Assembly: GCA_049698695.1 (NCBI GenBank)
Contig: JBAVYH010000072.1
Span: 27,076-91,075, forward strand
Reading direction: 5' to 3'
Source: Bog-375 sp049698695
GTDB lineage: Bacteria > Acidobacteriota > Terriglobia > Bryobacterales > Bryobacteraceae
Length of the DNA stretch: 64,000 bases
Part shown: positions 27,495 through 36,437 of the stretch, piece after piece
Position numbering within the stretch: the first letter of the stretch is position 1
Layout: each line of letters starts with the position of its first letter
The notes under the pieces: generated by a model
What the model was told of the DNA's origin: nothing
Seen by the model: only the letters and a program-made list of their open reading frames with translations
Database searches by the model: none
Program-made: the position numbers and the translations under genes

Positions 27495-27995
27495 CTAATT
27501 CGTGCGGTAGTTCGTGAACTGCATGTCGAGTCCGAAATCGGCCGCCCGCAACAGTTGAATCGCCTGCTGCAAGGTGTCGCGGTCGCGCCCGGAAACACGC
27601 ACGAAGTCGCCCTGGATGGAAGCTTGCACCTTCAGCTTCCCGTCTTTGATCTTCTTTACGATTTCGCGCGCCTTTTCGGTCGGGATGCCCTGTTGCAGCG
27701 TCACTTCCTGGCGCACGGTCGACCCCGCCGCCGGCGTCACCGTCCCGAAGCTCAGGTTCTTCAGCGGCACCTTGCGCTTCACCAGCTTCGATTCCAGAAT
27801 GTCCACCACCGCCTTGAGCTTGAACTCGTCCTTGCTTGCCAGCACCAGCTTGTTGTCTTTTTCGTTCAACTCGATCGAGGAATGAGAGTCCTTCAAGTCG
27901 TAGCGCTGCTGAATTTCCTTCTGCGCCTGCTGGATGGCGTTCAGCACTTCCGGCATTTCGATTTTCGAGACCACATCAAAGCTGTTATCGGGCAT
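27495..27995 (-). CDS. yajQ: YajQ family nucleotide-binding protein
   Basis: The 166-residue protein starts MPDNSFDVVSKIEMPEV and contains the repeated beta-alpha halves typical of YajQ (QQRYDLKDSHSSIEL, KLKVQASIQGDFVRVSGRDRDTLQQAI). In some bacteria it binds c-di-GMP and alters transcription; in others its ligand is unclear. Here it is the last gene of the rsmB-rpe-bamD-response regulator-yajQ run, three bases after the response regulator, so it could be an effector of the same signalling pathway. Confidence 0.93.
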   Translation of the reverse strand: MPDNSFDVVSKIEMPEVLNAIQQAQKEIQQRYDLKDSHSSIELNEKDNKLVLASKDEFKLKAVVDILESKLVKRKVPLKNLSFGTVTPAAGSTVRQEVTLQQGIPTEKAREIVKKIKDGKLKVQASIQGDFVRVSGRDRDTLQQAIQLLRAADFGLDMQFTNYRTN

Positions 27996-27998
27996 AGT

Positions 27999-28778
27999 CT
28001 ATTCGGGCGGGCCCGGCTCTTCCGGGCCGGACGGGAAATCCAGGCCCAGGATCGACCCCGGGCGGCGACGCAGCGGCGTCACCCGGCGCGCGGGTTCCGG
28101 CCAGGGACTCTGGTCACTCGCCGTTTCCGGCTCCGCCGGCGCCGCCTCTTCCATCACATTCTCATCCGCCGATGGCGCGCCCGCCAGCAGAGCCGCCGAG
28201 CGACTCGGCTCCTGGTTTTCGAGCGCCGCGAGCACGTGCCGGGAGATTTCCTCCACCATGCGCTCCATCGAAGCATCGAGCGCGATCGTCACCGCGGCGC
28301 GCACCTGCTCGGCATCCACCACGGCTACAAAAGGCACCGCCGGCGGCGCCTCTTCCGCAGCGGTGTGGCGATCGCCGGGCCCGGCGTCCGGATATTGGCT
28401 GCGCGCCGCCTGCGCCGCTTCGGCCAACGGCTTCACCGCCGCCACCAGCGCCGAGGCTTCGAACGGCTTGTGCAGCACGGCGTCCGCCTCAACCCGCTGG
28501 GCTTGCGCCTCGTCCACCTTTTCCAGCACGCCCGCGGTAAGGATCACGCCCACGTGCCGGTGCTGCGGGCTCATCTTGATGTACTGGCAGACGTCGTAGC
28601 CGTTGCGGCCGGGCATCACCGTGTCCGCCACGATCACGTCCGGATCCACGTCCTGCAGCCGGATGAGCGCCGCTTCGGCGTTGCTGACGGTGACCACCTC
28701 GTAGCCTTCCTCGGCCAGGATGCGCTCGCCCATCCGCTGGGCGTGCGGGCTGTCATCCACCAGCAAAACGCGGCTCAT
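27999..28778 (-). CDS. Response regulator with a long C-terminal extension
   Basis: The 259-residue protein has a canonical receiver (residues 1-120): VLLVDDS with the acidic pair, DVIVADTVMPGRNGYDV with the phosphoacceptor Asp near 52, and AVLHKPFE with the conserved Lys. The remaining 140 residues are Ala/Glu/Pro-rich with a helix around RAAVTIALDASMERMVEEISRHVLAALE and no known DNA-binding or enzymatic domain. The ATG overlaps the bamD stop (ATGA), tying it to envelope assembly, and yajQ follows by three bases. No histidine kinase is in the window. Confidence 0.86.
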   Translation of the reverse strand: MSRVLLVDDSPHAQRMGERILAEEGYEVVTVSNAEAALIRLQDVDPDVIVADTVMPGRNGYDVCQYIKMSPQHRHVGVILTAGVLEKVDEAQAQRVEADAVLHKPFEASALVAAVKPLAEAAQAARSQYPDAGPGDRHTAAEEAPPAVPFVAVVDAEQVRAAVTIALDASMERMVEEISRHVLAALENQEPSRSAALLAGAPSADENVMEEAAPAEPETASDQSPWPEPARRVTPLRRRPGSILGLDFPSGPEEPGPPE

Positions 28779-30217
28779 TGCTTGATGTTACTACCTCCGG
28801 CGTCCGCCGGCTGCGGCTGCGCTTGGGACGCCGTTGGCGCGGTGGTTTCTTTCTTCTTCTTCTTGCTCTTGGCCTGCTTTTCCAGCGCCTTCTTCCGCTC
28901 CTTGGCGGCCTGTTCCTGCTTCTTCCGCAGCATGTCTTGCTGTCTCTTCAGCAGCTTGGCCTGCTCCCGCGCGGAAATCTTGCCGGTGTGGTTCTGGGGC
29001 AGCGAAGCATCGGGAGCGCCCGGGGCGTTAGTGACGGCTGGCTTCTCACCCGCGCCGGTCTTGCCGTTTGCCGCGCCGGCGGCCGGCGCCTGCGCCGCCT
29101 CAGGCTGGTTGAGCCGAGCGTCCGGCGCGGTGTCAATCAGCTTGCTGTCGTTCACCGTGGATGCCGTCACATCGCTGCCGCCGCCGCTGGCGGTGACGCC
29201 GGTTGTGCCGGGCACCTCGCCGCCCTTGGCTGCTACCGGTATGCTCATCGGCATGTAGGGCTTGAGCGTCTCCATCCGCGGCGATCCGGACTTGGCCGTG
29301 TCCGTGATATCGGGATGCGCGCTGAACGGCCCCCAAACCTTGCTCAGCAGGCTCCGCCTGGAACGGTTCTCCAACTCGTATTTCTGGCGCGCATAAGCCA
29401 CCGGGTCGGCCTCCGGTACCGGCCGGTTCATGGCTTTCAGTTGGCTCGCCGCGTCGCTTGCGTGCGGGCTCAACGGGTACTCGCGCACCAGTTTGGTGTA
29501 TGCCGCCGCTTGCTGGTCCTCAAACCGGTCGCCCATACGATGATAGGAATCGGCCTCCAGCATCAGCGCATCATCCGAGCGGCTGTACAGCGGGAACTGG
29601 TCCGTCAGCGCAGAAAGGCGGTTGGCGGCCGCCGGGAAGCTGCCCTTGCTGCGGTAGTAAAACGACCCCACGCGGTATTCCGCATCCGCCAGAACCTCCT
29701 GCGCCGTGCGCAGGTACTGCTGCGCGTCGGGGGCGAACTTGCTGTTCGGAAACTGCACCAGAAGCTGCCGGCATTCCTCTTCCGCGCGCCGCGCGTGCGT
29801 CAGGTCGCGGTCGGCCTTGTCCATTTGCTGGTACTGCATTTTGCAGACTTTTTCCTGGGCCTCGGCGGCTTCCTCCATTTGCGGATAGAACAGGATGAAA
29901 TCCTTGTACTCGGCCTCGGCCTCCGCAAAACCGTGGCTGCCGCCTTCGCGATACCAGCTATCGGCCACAGCCAGCTTGGCTTTCGCCAAATACTCGCTGG
30001 TGTCGTAGGTGTTCATCAGCGTTTGCAGCGTCAGCCGCGCCTGCTCGTAGCGGGCGTGTTCAATGTCGTCGACGGCCCGGTCGAACAGCACCTTGTCGGG
30101 CTGCTGGGTGTCCTTGGAGATGGGATTTTCGTACCTCTTCTTCCTGCAACCGGGAGCCAGCACCAGGACGCACATCACTGCCACCACGGCAGCCGGACGG
30201 ATGACATTTCGCGGCAT
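28775..30217 (-). CDS. bamD: BamD-like outer-membrane assembly lipoprotein with extended tail
   Basis: The 480-residue lipoprotein starts at ATG 30217; lipobox LVLAPGC gives Cys near residue 24. TPR-type helices follow (about residues 40-290: QPDKVLFDRAVDDIEHARYEQA, YKDFILFYP, CRQLLVQFPNS, ADAEYRVGSFYY, KLVREYPLSPHA). This matches BamD, the essential TPR partner of BamA in folding outer-membrane proteins. Unlike the usual 240-280 residues, it has a further 180 low-complexity residues, ending in a Lys-rich stretch (KQAKSKKKKKE) and an Ala/Pro/Gln tail. The stop overlaps the response-regulator start. Confidence 0.85.
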   Translation of the reverse strand: MPRNVIRPAAVVAVMCVLVLAPGCRKKRYENPISKDTQQPDKVLFDRAVDDIEHARYEQARLTLQTLMNTYDTSEYLAKAKLAVADSWYREGGSHGFAEAEAEYKDFILFYPQMEEAAEAQEKVCKMQYQQMDKADRDLTHARRAEEECRQLLVQFPNSKFAPDAQQYLRTAQEVLADAEYRVGSFYYRSKGSFPAAANRLSALTDQFPLYSRSDDALMLEADSYHRMGDRFEDQQAAAYTKLVREYPLSPHASDAASQLKAMNRPVPEADPVAYARQKYELENRSRRSLLSKVWGPFSAHPDITDTAKSGSPRMETLKPYMPMSIPVAAKGGEVPGTTGVTASGGGSDVTASTVNDSKLIDTAPDARLNQPEAAQAPAAGAANGKTGAGEKPAVTNAPGAPDASLPQNHTGKISAREQAKLLKRQQDMLRKKQEQAAKERKKALEKQAKSKKKKKETTAPTASQAQPQPADAGGSNIKQ

Positions 30218-30284
30218 AAAGGATTCCAGTTTCACTTCACTTCTCCAGCAATTCTTCGCCGGCGGTCTTCCGCCGCCGTGATCA

Positions 30285-30959
30285 TCAACACTGAATGGCG
30301 GTTGCCTGGGCGGCAATTTCGCGCATCTCGCGCGTGGTGGCTTCAGGGCTCGCACTGTGAAAGATGGCCGACCCTGTGACGATCCATTCACACCCCGCAC
30401 GCACTACTTCGGCCAGGTTCTCCGGGTGGACTCCGCCATCGATTTCGATCGGGAAAGCTAACTTCTTTTCACGCCGCATGCGCTCCAGCTTGCGCGCCTT
30501 TTCGAGCACATACGGAATCAGCTTCTGGCCGCCCCAGCCCGGGTTTACACTCATTAGCAGCACGTAGTCGGCCACTTCCAGCACATCTTCCAGCATCGCC
30601 ACCGAGGTGGCCGGGTTCAACACCACTCCCGCCATGGCGCCCGCATCCTTGATCATGGTCAGCGTGGCGTCCAGGTGCTGGCACGCCTCATAATGCACCG
30701 AAACCGAGTTGGCGCCCGCCTCGATAAAGGCCTTGGCGTACTGCTCCGGACGCTCGATCATGAGGTGGCAATCCAGGTGGGCGCGCGTTGTTTTGCGAAT
30801 CGATTCGACCACCGGCGGCCCAATCGTCATATTGGGGACAAAATGGCCGTCCATCACGTCGAGATGGAGGATGGTGGCCCCCCCGCGCTCCACCGAGGCG
30901 ATTTCCTCGGCCAAGCGCGCGAAGTCCGCGGACAGAATTGAGGGAACGATTTCAATCAT
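30285..30959 (-). CDS. rpe: Ribulose-phosphate 3-epimerase
   Basis: The 224-residue TIM-barrel enzyme interconverts ribulose-5-phosphate and xylulose-5-phosphate in the pentose-phosphate pathway. Signature motifs are SILSADFARL (residues 7-16), HLDVMDGHFVPNMTIG near 33, HLMIERPEQY near 66, MSVNPGWGGQ near 139 and IDGGV near 176, with all metal-binding His and Asp positions present. It overlaps rsmB by eight bases and lies 67 bases before bamD. Confidence 0.96.
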   Translation of the reverse strand: MIEIVPSILSADFARLAEEIASVERGGATILHLDVMDGHFVPNMTIGPPVVESIRKTTRAHLDCHLMIERPEQYAKAFIEAGANSVSVHYEACQHLDATLTMIKDAGAMAGVVLNPATSVAMLEDVLEVADYVLLMSVNPGWGGQKLIPYVLEKARKLERMRREKKLAFPIEIDGGVHPENLAEVVRAGCEWIVTGSAIFHSASPEATTREMREIAAQATAIQC

Positions 30960-32040
30960 GTGCGGGTTCTTCCGATTTTATCACAGCGGCCCAGAAACCA
31001 TCGCCCGCGTCGCGCCCCGGAAGCCGCTCCCACACGGTAACGGCGCGCCCCGGCGCGGCCTCCGCTACCACTTCTTGGTTCTCCTCCGGCTCCAGCGAGC
31101 AGGTGGAATACACCAGCCGCCCGCCCGGCGCCAGCGCAGCCAGCGCGTTTCGCAGGAGCGCCGTCTGGCGGCCGCGCAGATCAATGAGATCGTCCGGCCG
31201 CAAGCGCCACTTGATTTCCGGATTGCGCCCCAGCGTCCCCGTCCCCGAGCACGGGGCATCCACCAGGATGCGTTCGAAGTGGCGCGCCAGCGGCAGCGGC
31301 CGCGTGCCATCCAAAACCACTAAGTCGGCGGCGAGCGAGCGCAGAGCGCGCAAACGATGCAAGTGCAGATCGCAAGCCACCGCGCGCACTCCGGCTTCGA
31401 GCGCCTGCGCCGTCTTGTTGCCTGGCGCCGCGCACAAATCGAGAAAGCTGTGTCCCGGCTTCAGCTCGAGCAGTGGCACGATGGATTGCGAGCCGATGTC
31501 CTGGAAGCGTGTGCCCGCGGCGGAAACGCGCACGTACTTTTGGGGCTCTTCGAGCGCGGCCAGCGCGATGGCGCGCGCGGCATCCGGTCCGTGGTGCCGC
31601 TCCCAGCGATCGAGCAGCCACTCCGGGCAGGAGAGCTCCACTTCGCGCGTGGGCCACGGCACCGGCTCTCGATCCACTTTGCGCAGCACCGCGTTCACCA
31701 TCCCCGCCGCCGACCGCTTGCGCGCCCGCTTCACCAGCTCCACGCTCTCCGCCACCGCCGCGTGCGCCGGAACGCGCTCCAGGTAACGAAGCTGATAGAT
31801 GCCCATGCGCAGCGCCAGCCGCACTTCCACGTCCAGTCGCCGAGGCCCGCCGAAGTGTTCGATCAGGAAATCGAGCTGCGCCCGATACCGCAACACACCG
31901 AAGACGATCTCGGAAGCGAGGCCCGCATCGCGCGTATCGAGCGCCGCCGTCGCCGCCAGCAGCAGGTCGGACGCCCAGCCGCCGCCCTCCACTCTGCGAA
32001 GCACGGCAAACGCGGTCTGGCGGGCAGGTGCAATTGTCAT
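30952..32040 (-). CDS. rsmB: 16S rRNA m5C967 methyltransferase
   Basis: The 362-residue protein has an N-terminal NusB-like RNA-binding domain (about 1-130: TAFAVLRRVEGGGWASDLLL, VFGVLRYRAQLDFLI, AAGMVNAVLRKV) and a C-terminal Rossmann methyltransferase (LDLCAAPGNKTAQ, VDAPCSGTGTLGRNPEIKWR with the first catalytic Cys, and VYSTCSLEPEENQEVV with the second). It methylates 16S rRNA using SAM. The length is shorter than E. coli Sun (429) but normal for related taxa. It is first in the leftward run with rpe. Confidence 0.93.
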   Translation of the reverse strand: MTIAPARQTAFAVLRRVEGGGWASDLLLAATAALDTRDAGLASEIVFGVLRYRAQLDFLIEHFGGPRRLDVEVRLALRMGIYQLRYLERVPAHAAVAESVELVKRARKRSAAGMVNAVLRKVDREPVPWPTREVELSCPEWLLDRWERHHGPDAARAIALAALEEPQKYVRVSAAGTRFQDIGSQSIVPLLELKPGHSFLDLCAAPGNKTAQALEAGVRAVACDLHLHRLRALRSLAADLVVLDGTRPLPLARHFERILVDAPCSGTGTLGRNPEIKWRLRPDDLIDLRGRQTALLRNALAALAPGGRLVYSTCSLEPEENQEVVAEAAPGRAVTVWERLPGRDAGDGFWAAVIKSEEPAHD

Positions 32041-32163
32041 TCCATCGGCAGCGTAGCAGATGTGTGCGGGCGCAGTGTGGACAGGCGCTTTCGCCGGTCG
32101 ACCGGAGTTTCTACATCTCCGGGCGTTCGGCGACGACTCGCCCCGCCCACCCGCTCGTGCTGT

Positions 32164-32193
32164 CTTGTATCAGGGCATGGCTTCAGCCGTGCC
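32164..32193 (+). repeat. Dispersed GGCACGGC hairpin repeat, copy 2
   Basis: The unit tcttgtatcag is followed by a hairpin (ggcatggc, ttca, gccgtgcc at 32174-32193). It is nearly identical to 6704-6738. Confidence 0.7.
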
Positions 32194-32430
32194 GAAAAAT
32201 GCGGCTCCCTGGAGGCTTTAGCCGCTGCCGCTTTTTCCTTGCCGTGTAGATAAAGCAATGCGTGAATTCCAAGCGTGCGCCGGCGACTCCAGCTTTCACC
32301 GGGTTCGCTGCAATGTGTCCCCGGTGCTGCCAAGGCTTTGCCGGCTCTCGACTCGCTGTTCGGAGAACCCGCGTCGGCAGGTTGGGACAATCCTCAGGGG
32401 CTGAAGCCCGACTGCTTACTACGCTTCTGC

Positions 32431-32460
32431 GGCACGGCTGAAGCCGTGCCCTGATACACA
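32431..32460 (-). repeat. Dispersed GGCACGGC hairpin repeat, copy 3 (inverted)
   Basis: The hairpin ggcacggc, tgaa, gccgtgcc (32431-32450) is followed by ctgataca, the inverted counterpart of 32164-32193. The two enclose about 240 bases without a gene. Confidence 0.7.
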
Positions 32461-32914
32461 ACGAGTCTGCAGCTACACCGTGGAACTTCGCGCGGACCGG
32501 ATTCCCGCGCACTCGGAAATGTAGAAACTCCAGAGACGGGCGCTTTCGCCTGTCGACCGGCTTTCTGCGGTTCACCAGCAAGCGCCTGCGCAAAACTTAC
32601 TGGACGGTGTAGTTGTTTTGGCTGTCCGCGGGTCTTAGTAGCGTAGGAAGTCGCGTTTGGGGTGAACCGCGCTGCGGGCCGCCGGCGGCGGGGAATGGGT
32701 CGTTGCCGGCGGCGCCGCTGAACTGCGCCGGCGCAAGCGCCATCGGTTCACGAATTGATCCAGCGAGCAAGCGCAGCAAGCTGCCGCATTGGGTTGCGAA
32801 GCTACACGTGTGTGTCGCTGGTGCCCGCGAGGTTTGACCTCCGGGATGGCAAAGTCACTGCAATTGGAGTGGACCGCCAATTGCTTTATCTAATAGACGT
32901 GTCTTCGGACAAGT

Positions 32915-35900
32915 ATGTCTAACCTTAACCACGCAGTAATTCTAAGTTTCATGTTATCGATGCCCCTGATGGCGCAATCCACCTGCACGGGCGTGAACTT
33001 TCTCAACGCCAAAACCGTCAACCTGAAACCAAGCGCCACATCGCACATCAACGTGGTCCGCCAGAGTGACGGCAGTTACACCGGATTCGAAGTGGCCGAC
33101 ACAGCACCATACCGCGTCATATCGATTACGCCTCACTTTGAAATGCAGTTCGGCGCCTGCCTCCATCACGGGTTTCCAACCTCGCCGGTGGTCACTCCGC
33201 CGCTTGCGAATCCGCCGGGAGCGGGGTCACAGTCGGTGGTTTCGGAGATTACTCCCTCCGGGCAGTACTTGGTCGCGAGCGTTGGCGGCGCGGGCGACTA
33301 TGGTCCCGAGACAATCTATTTCGACATCTTCGACAGCGGGCTCCAGTTGGTCTCCGAAACCACTTTTTCGTCGAGCACCGCGGGCGAGGTGTTTTACAGC
33401 CTCGCGCTTGCGGACATGAACGGAGACGGAAAGGCGGACCTGGTCGCGGTTTCCGAAATTCCGACCGGACATGGATTCGGGTTCCCGGGCGTGTGGGTGT
33501 TTCCTGGAAACGGGGACGGCACGTTCCAAACCGGCAAGCGGCAGGCTCTTACCGCGACTCCTTTGCGGGGCCCCGTGTCGTTTGCAGTGGGCGATCTCAA
33601 CAACGATGGAAAGCCGGACCTCGTCATTAGCTTCGTCGACCTGCCTCTTGTCATCGCTCTCAACAACGGAGATGGCACCTTCAACCAGTTGTCCGCGACC
33701 AGTCCGCTTTCTTCAATCCTCCTGGGCGGATCGATTGCCCTCGCCGACCTGAACGGCGACGGAAAGCTGGACCTGATCTTCGCGCCCTCGCCGACGGCAG
33801 GTGCGCCCAACGTGCAGGTTTCCTTGGGAAATGGCGATGGCACCTTTCAAAGTTTCCAGTCCTTTCCAGCCCTGACTGGCTCCGGCGATGCCACAGTCGC
33901 AGTGGGAGACGTGAATGGCGACGGCATTCCCGACATCGTAACCGCCGGGGGATCGATTCTATTTGGCGACGGCACAGGCGGCTTCCCCACCCGCAGGGAC
34001 TATGTAATCGAGGGAAGCGGCTCCGTCATGCTCGCCGATTTCGACGGGGACGGCAAATCTGACATCATCGTCGGCACCGGCAATCCCACTTTCCTGTCCG
34101 GCATTGCGAATCCCTTTTCCGCGGCTGAAAATCCCGCGGCCTCGTCCACCATTCCCACTCTAACCGTTCTCTTCGGCCAGGGCGGCGGCGAATTCCTGGC
34201 AGCGCCCGTTGCTTTAACAGGTTCGAACCCACTCATCGCGACCGCCGATTTTGATGGCGACGGCATTCCGGACCTCGTTACCGCGGATGGCAGCGCTAAC
34301 TTGACCATCCTGAAGGGAAAAGGCAACGGCGAATTCTCGCCTGTTTTCGTTTATAACTTTGAGGACGGTTTCCCGGGGTCCCTGGCCGTGGCGGATTTCA
34401 ACCACGATGGCACGCCCGATGTGGCCGTGTTCCTGCCGAGCCGCTACCCGGTCGAAGTGTTGCTGTTCCTGGGTAAGGGCGATGGCACTCTCGCGGCCCC
34501 GCTTGTGCTATCGGCGCCCGATGCCGTTTTTAATGGCTCCCCAAGCTTTCTCGGCGCCGTCGATCTGAATGGCGACGGAATCCCGGATCTGGCTGTAGTG
34601 GCTCAAGACGCGATATGGGTGTGGATCGGTAAAGGAGACGGGACCTTTTCCGCGCCGGCGTCGTATCCCGTTCAGGGAGCGTATGGCGCGCTTGCTTTCG
34701 GCGACTTCAACGGCGACGGGAAGGTTGATGTCGCCGTCGCCACTGCCAACCAAGGTCAGAGTGCGATCGCGTTGCTGCTGGGCAAAGGCGATGGAACATT
34801 CCTTGCCGCAAGTTCAATTTCGATTCCCGTGCCGTCCAACCCTCCTGCTGGGTCCTTTGCCCACGGAGCGGAAAATCTGGTTGCGGCAGACCTCAATGGC
34901 GACGGACGGCTCGATCTTGCCTCGATCCTCATCGACAACTCTGGCAACGGCCTCGGCATCGCGATTCTCCTCGGCAAGGGCGACGGCACATTCCAGACGC
35001 CGGCCATCCTTCTGGAAACTGCGTACAGCCTCGCTGCGGCCGATCTGAAGGGCGACGGGATTCCCGACCTGGTTCTGAGCGGCGCGCCGAATGGAACCGT
35101 CGTATTGCTCGGAAACGGAGATGGCACCTTCCAGCCGGAGACGCAGATCTCATCCACCACCCTGCAGAGCCTAGTCATAGCGGACTTCAATCGAGACGGA
35201 TCGCCGGACGTGGCTGGCAGCCTGCCGAACGGCGTGGCGACATTTCTGAATCTGTCGCAGCCGCTTCCGCCGTTGGCGGTTGTGTCCGGGGCAAGCTTTG
35301 CGCTAGGCCCATTGGCTGCGGACACCGTCGCCAGCGGTTTCGGCAAAGATCTCGCGACGGCAACCGCGGCTGCCACGACGCTTTCTCTGCCCACCAACCT
35401 CGCTGGAACCACCGTCACCGTCGAGGATTCCGCCGGCGTCAGCCGGCCCGCGCCACTCTACTTCGTCTCGCGGCAGCAGGTGAATTTTCTGATCCCGGCC
35501 GCGACCGCGCTCGGCAAGGCCACCATCACGGTCACTTCCGGAGATGGCAAGGCGGTCGGCGCTACAACCAGCATCGTCGAATTTTCGCCCGCGCTCTTTA
35601 CGGTGGGTTTTGACGGTATCGCCGCCGCCTACGTGGTTCGGGTGGCGCCGGGAGGCGCGCAGACGATAGAGCCGGTCTTCACCGCACAGTCGGGGCAAGT
35701 CGTGCCTGTGCCCATCGATCTGACTTCACCGGGCCAAGTCTACCTGATCCTGTTCGGGACCGGCCTTGATGCCGCCAGCGCCGCTTCGGCGGTGGTGAAC
35801 GTACAAGGCGTCAGCACCACTGTTACTTACGCAGGCTCGCAGCAGCAGTACCCGGGTCTCGACCAGGTCAACGTACTGCTACCCCCGTCGCTGGCCGGCA

Positions 35901-35971
35901 GCGGCCTGGTCAGCGTGGTTTTGACGGTGGCTGGAACGCCGGCCAACACGGTCTACGTATCCCTGCAATAA
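32915..35971 (+). CDS. Secreted VCBS/FG-GAP protein with Solibacter-type C-terminal domain
   Basis: The 1018-residue protein has a signal peptide (residues 1-20, ending LMAQ). From about 150 to 760 it carries many FG-GAP/VCBS units of the form D-N-G-D-G-x-x-D-L (ADMNGDGKADLV, GDLNNDGKPDLV, ADLNGDGKLDLI, ADFNHDGTPDVA), whose Asp/Asn loops usually bind calcium and build integrin-like propellers. The last 240 residues (SGASFALGPLAADTVASGFG to NTVYVSLQ) match the uncharacterised C-terminal domain family TIGR03437, which is typical of Solibacter. It is probably a surface or secreted adhesion-type protein. Confidence 0.88.
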   Translation: MSNLNHAVILSFMLSMPLMAQSTCTGVNFLNAKTVNLKPSATSHINVVRQSDGSYTGFEVADTAPYRVISITPHFEMQFGACLHHGFPTSPVVTPPLANPPGAGSQSVVSEITPSGQYLVASVGGAGDYGPETIYFDIFDSGLQLVSETTFSSSTAGEVFYSLALADMNGDGKADLVAVSEIPTGHGFGFPGVWVFPGNGDGTFQTGKRQALTATPLRGPVSFAVGDLNNDGKPDLVISFVDLPLVIALNNGDGTFNQLSATSPLSSILLGGSIALADLNGDGKLDLIFAPSPTAGAPNVQVSLGNGDGTFQSFQSFPALTGSGDATVAVGDVNGDGIPDIVTAGGSILFGDGTGGFPTRRDYVIEGSGSVMLADFDGDGKSDIIVGTGNPTFLSGIANPFSAAENPAASSTIPTLTVLFGQGGGEFLAAPVALTGSNPLIATADFDGDGIPDLVTADGSANLTILKGKGNGEFSPVFVYNFEDGFPGSLAVADFNHDGTPDVAVFLPSRYPVEVLLFLGKGDGTLAAPLVLSAPDAVFNGSPSFLGAVDLNGDGIPDLAVVAQDAIWVWIGKGDGTFSAPASYPVQGAYGALAFGDFNGDGKVDVAVATANQGQSAIALLLGKGDGTFLAASSISIPVPSNPPAGSFAHGAENLVAADLNGDGRLDLASILIDNSGNGLGIAILLGKGDGTFQTPAILLETAYSLAAADLKGDGIPDLVLSGAPNGTVVLLGNGDGTFQPETQISSTTLQSLVIADFNRDGSPDVAGSLPNGVATFLNLSQPLPPLAVVSGASFALGPLAADTVASGFGKDLATATAAATTLSLPTNLAGTTVTVEDSAGVSRPAPLYFVSRQQVNFLIPAATALGKATITVTSGDGKAVGATTSIVEFSPALFTVGFDGIAAAYVVRVAPGGAQTIEPVFTAQSGQVVPVPIDLTSPGQVYLILFGTGLDAASAASAVVNVQGVSTTVTYAGSQQQYPGLDQVNVLLPPSLAGSGLVSVVLTVAGTPANTVYVSLQ

Positions 35972-36033
35972 GCCACGCACTCGAACCGGCGGCACGAGGA
36001 AATTCGAAAACACTTGCGAGCGTGCCTGATCAC

Positions 36034-36063
36034 TTGACAGGCGCGCCACTGCGGCTCCATAAT
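36034..36063 (+). promoter_or_regulatory. Sigma70-type promoter of the PadR-permease operon
   Basis: A perfect -35 TTGACA (36034-36039) and a -10 CATAAT (36058-36063) are separated by 18 bases. The PadR start codon lies 26 bases further on. Confidence 0.75.
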
Positions 36064-36074
36064 AAGACATCTTA
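36063..36074. promoter_or_regulatory. Candidate PadR operator
   Basis: The palindrome TAAGAcaTCTTA directly follows the -10 box, where a bound repressor would block initiation. Autoregulation by the adjacent PadR gene is inferred. Confidence 0.5.
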
Positions 36075-36089
36075 GTAAGGGGTCTTGGC

Positions 36090-36419
36090 ATGGCGCGACA
36101 GGACGCATTGCAGGGATCGCTTCCGCTGCTGGTATTGAAGATTCTCGCCCGCCGCGGGCCGCTCCACGGCTACGGCATCGCCGTTCAGATCGAAGCTATG
36201 TCGGAGGATATCCTGCGGGTAGAAGAGGGCTCGCTCTATCCGGCGCTGCATCGCATGGAAGAGGCTGGCTGGATCAAGGCGAAATGGGCCACTACCCCGA
36301 GCAACCGCCGCGCGCGGGCGTATGACATCACCGCCGCCGGTCGGAAGCAATTAGAAGGCGAAGAAAGCCGCTGGCGCTCGATCACCGCGGCGGTGGACGC
36401 GGTTTTGGAGCAGGCGTAG
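36090..36419 (+). CDS. PadR family transcriptional regulator
   Basis: The 109-residue protein is a single winged-helix PadR domain: LPLLVLKILARRGPLHGYGIAVQI, then ILRVEEGSLYPALHRMEEAGWI and the wing with RRARAYDITAAGRKQL. These small regulators usually repress their own operon and respond to a ligand. It precedes an orphan permease gene by 71 bases, the standard acidobacterial pairing, and has a strong promoter with a palindrome over its start region. Confidence 0.93.
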   Translation: MARQDALQGSLPLLVLKILARRGPLHGYGIAVQIEAMSEDILRVEEGSLYPALHRMEEAGWIKAKWATTPSNRRARAYDITAAGRKQLEGEESRWRSITAAVDAVLEQA

Positions 36420-36437
36420 GCGCGGCAGCGGCTCATC

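Larger units (their letters stand above)
32078..32560. repeat. Composite repeat cassette with direct and inverted ends
   Basis: The unit gcgctttcgccggtcgaccg at 32085 recurs in the same orientation at 32540 with one mismatch. Just inside, ggagtttctacat (32104-32116) is matched in inverted form by atgtagaaactcc (32519-32531). Inside that, the ggcacggc hairpin unit occurs at 32164-32193 and inverted at 32431-32460. The structure looks like successive insertion of palindromic elements into each other. Confidence 0.65.
32041..32914. other. Gene-free repeat nest between rsmB and the VCBS gene
   Basis: No gene can be supported in these 870 bases; all open frames are short, overlapping and repeat-derived. 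The left two thirds is built from nested repeats listed separately (32085-32121, 32164-32193, 32431-32460, 32515-32560). The right third (32600-32914) is unremarkable and must contain the promoter of the VCBS gene, though I cannot place it. Confidence 0.6.

Noticed and set aside
27555..29258. 567-residue plus-strand frame spanning yajQ, the response regulator and bamD
   Set aside because: It crosses three real minus-strand genes and has no domain.
28778..30379. 533-residue plus-strand frame opposite bamD
   Set aside because: Antisense shadow; its Leu-rich appearance comes from the Lys/Glu/Gln-rich bamD tail read backwards.
32183..32593. 136-residue frame with an NPVKAG stretch suggestive of a REP-associated transposase end
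   Set aside because: The similarity is limited to about six residues within repeat DNA, and the frame lacks the catalytic HUH and Tyr motifs.
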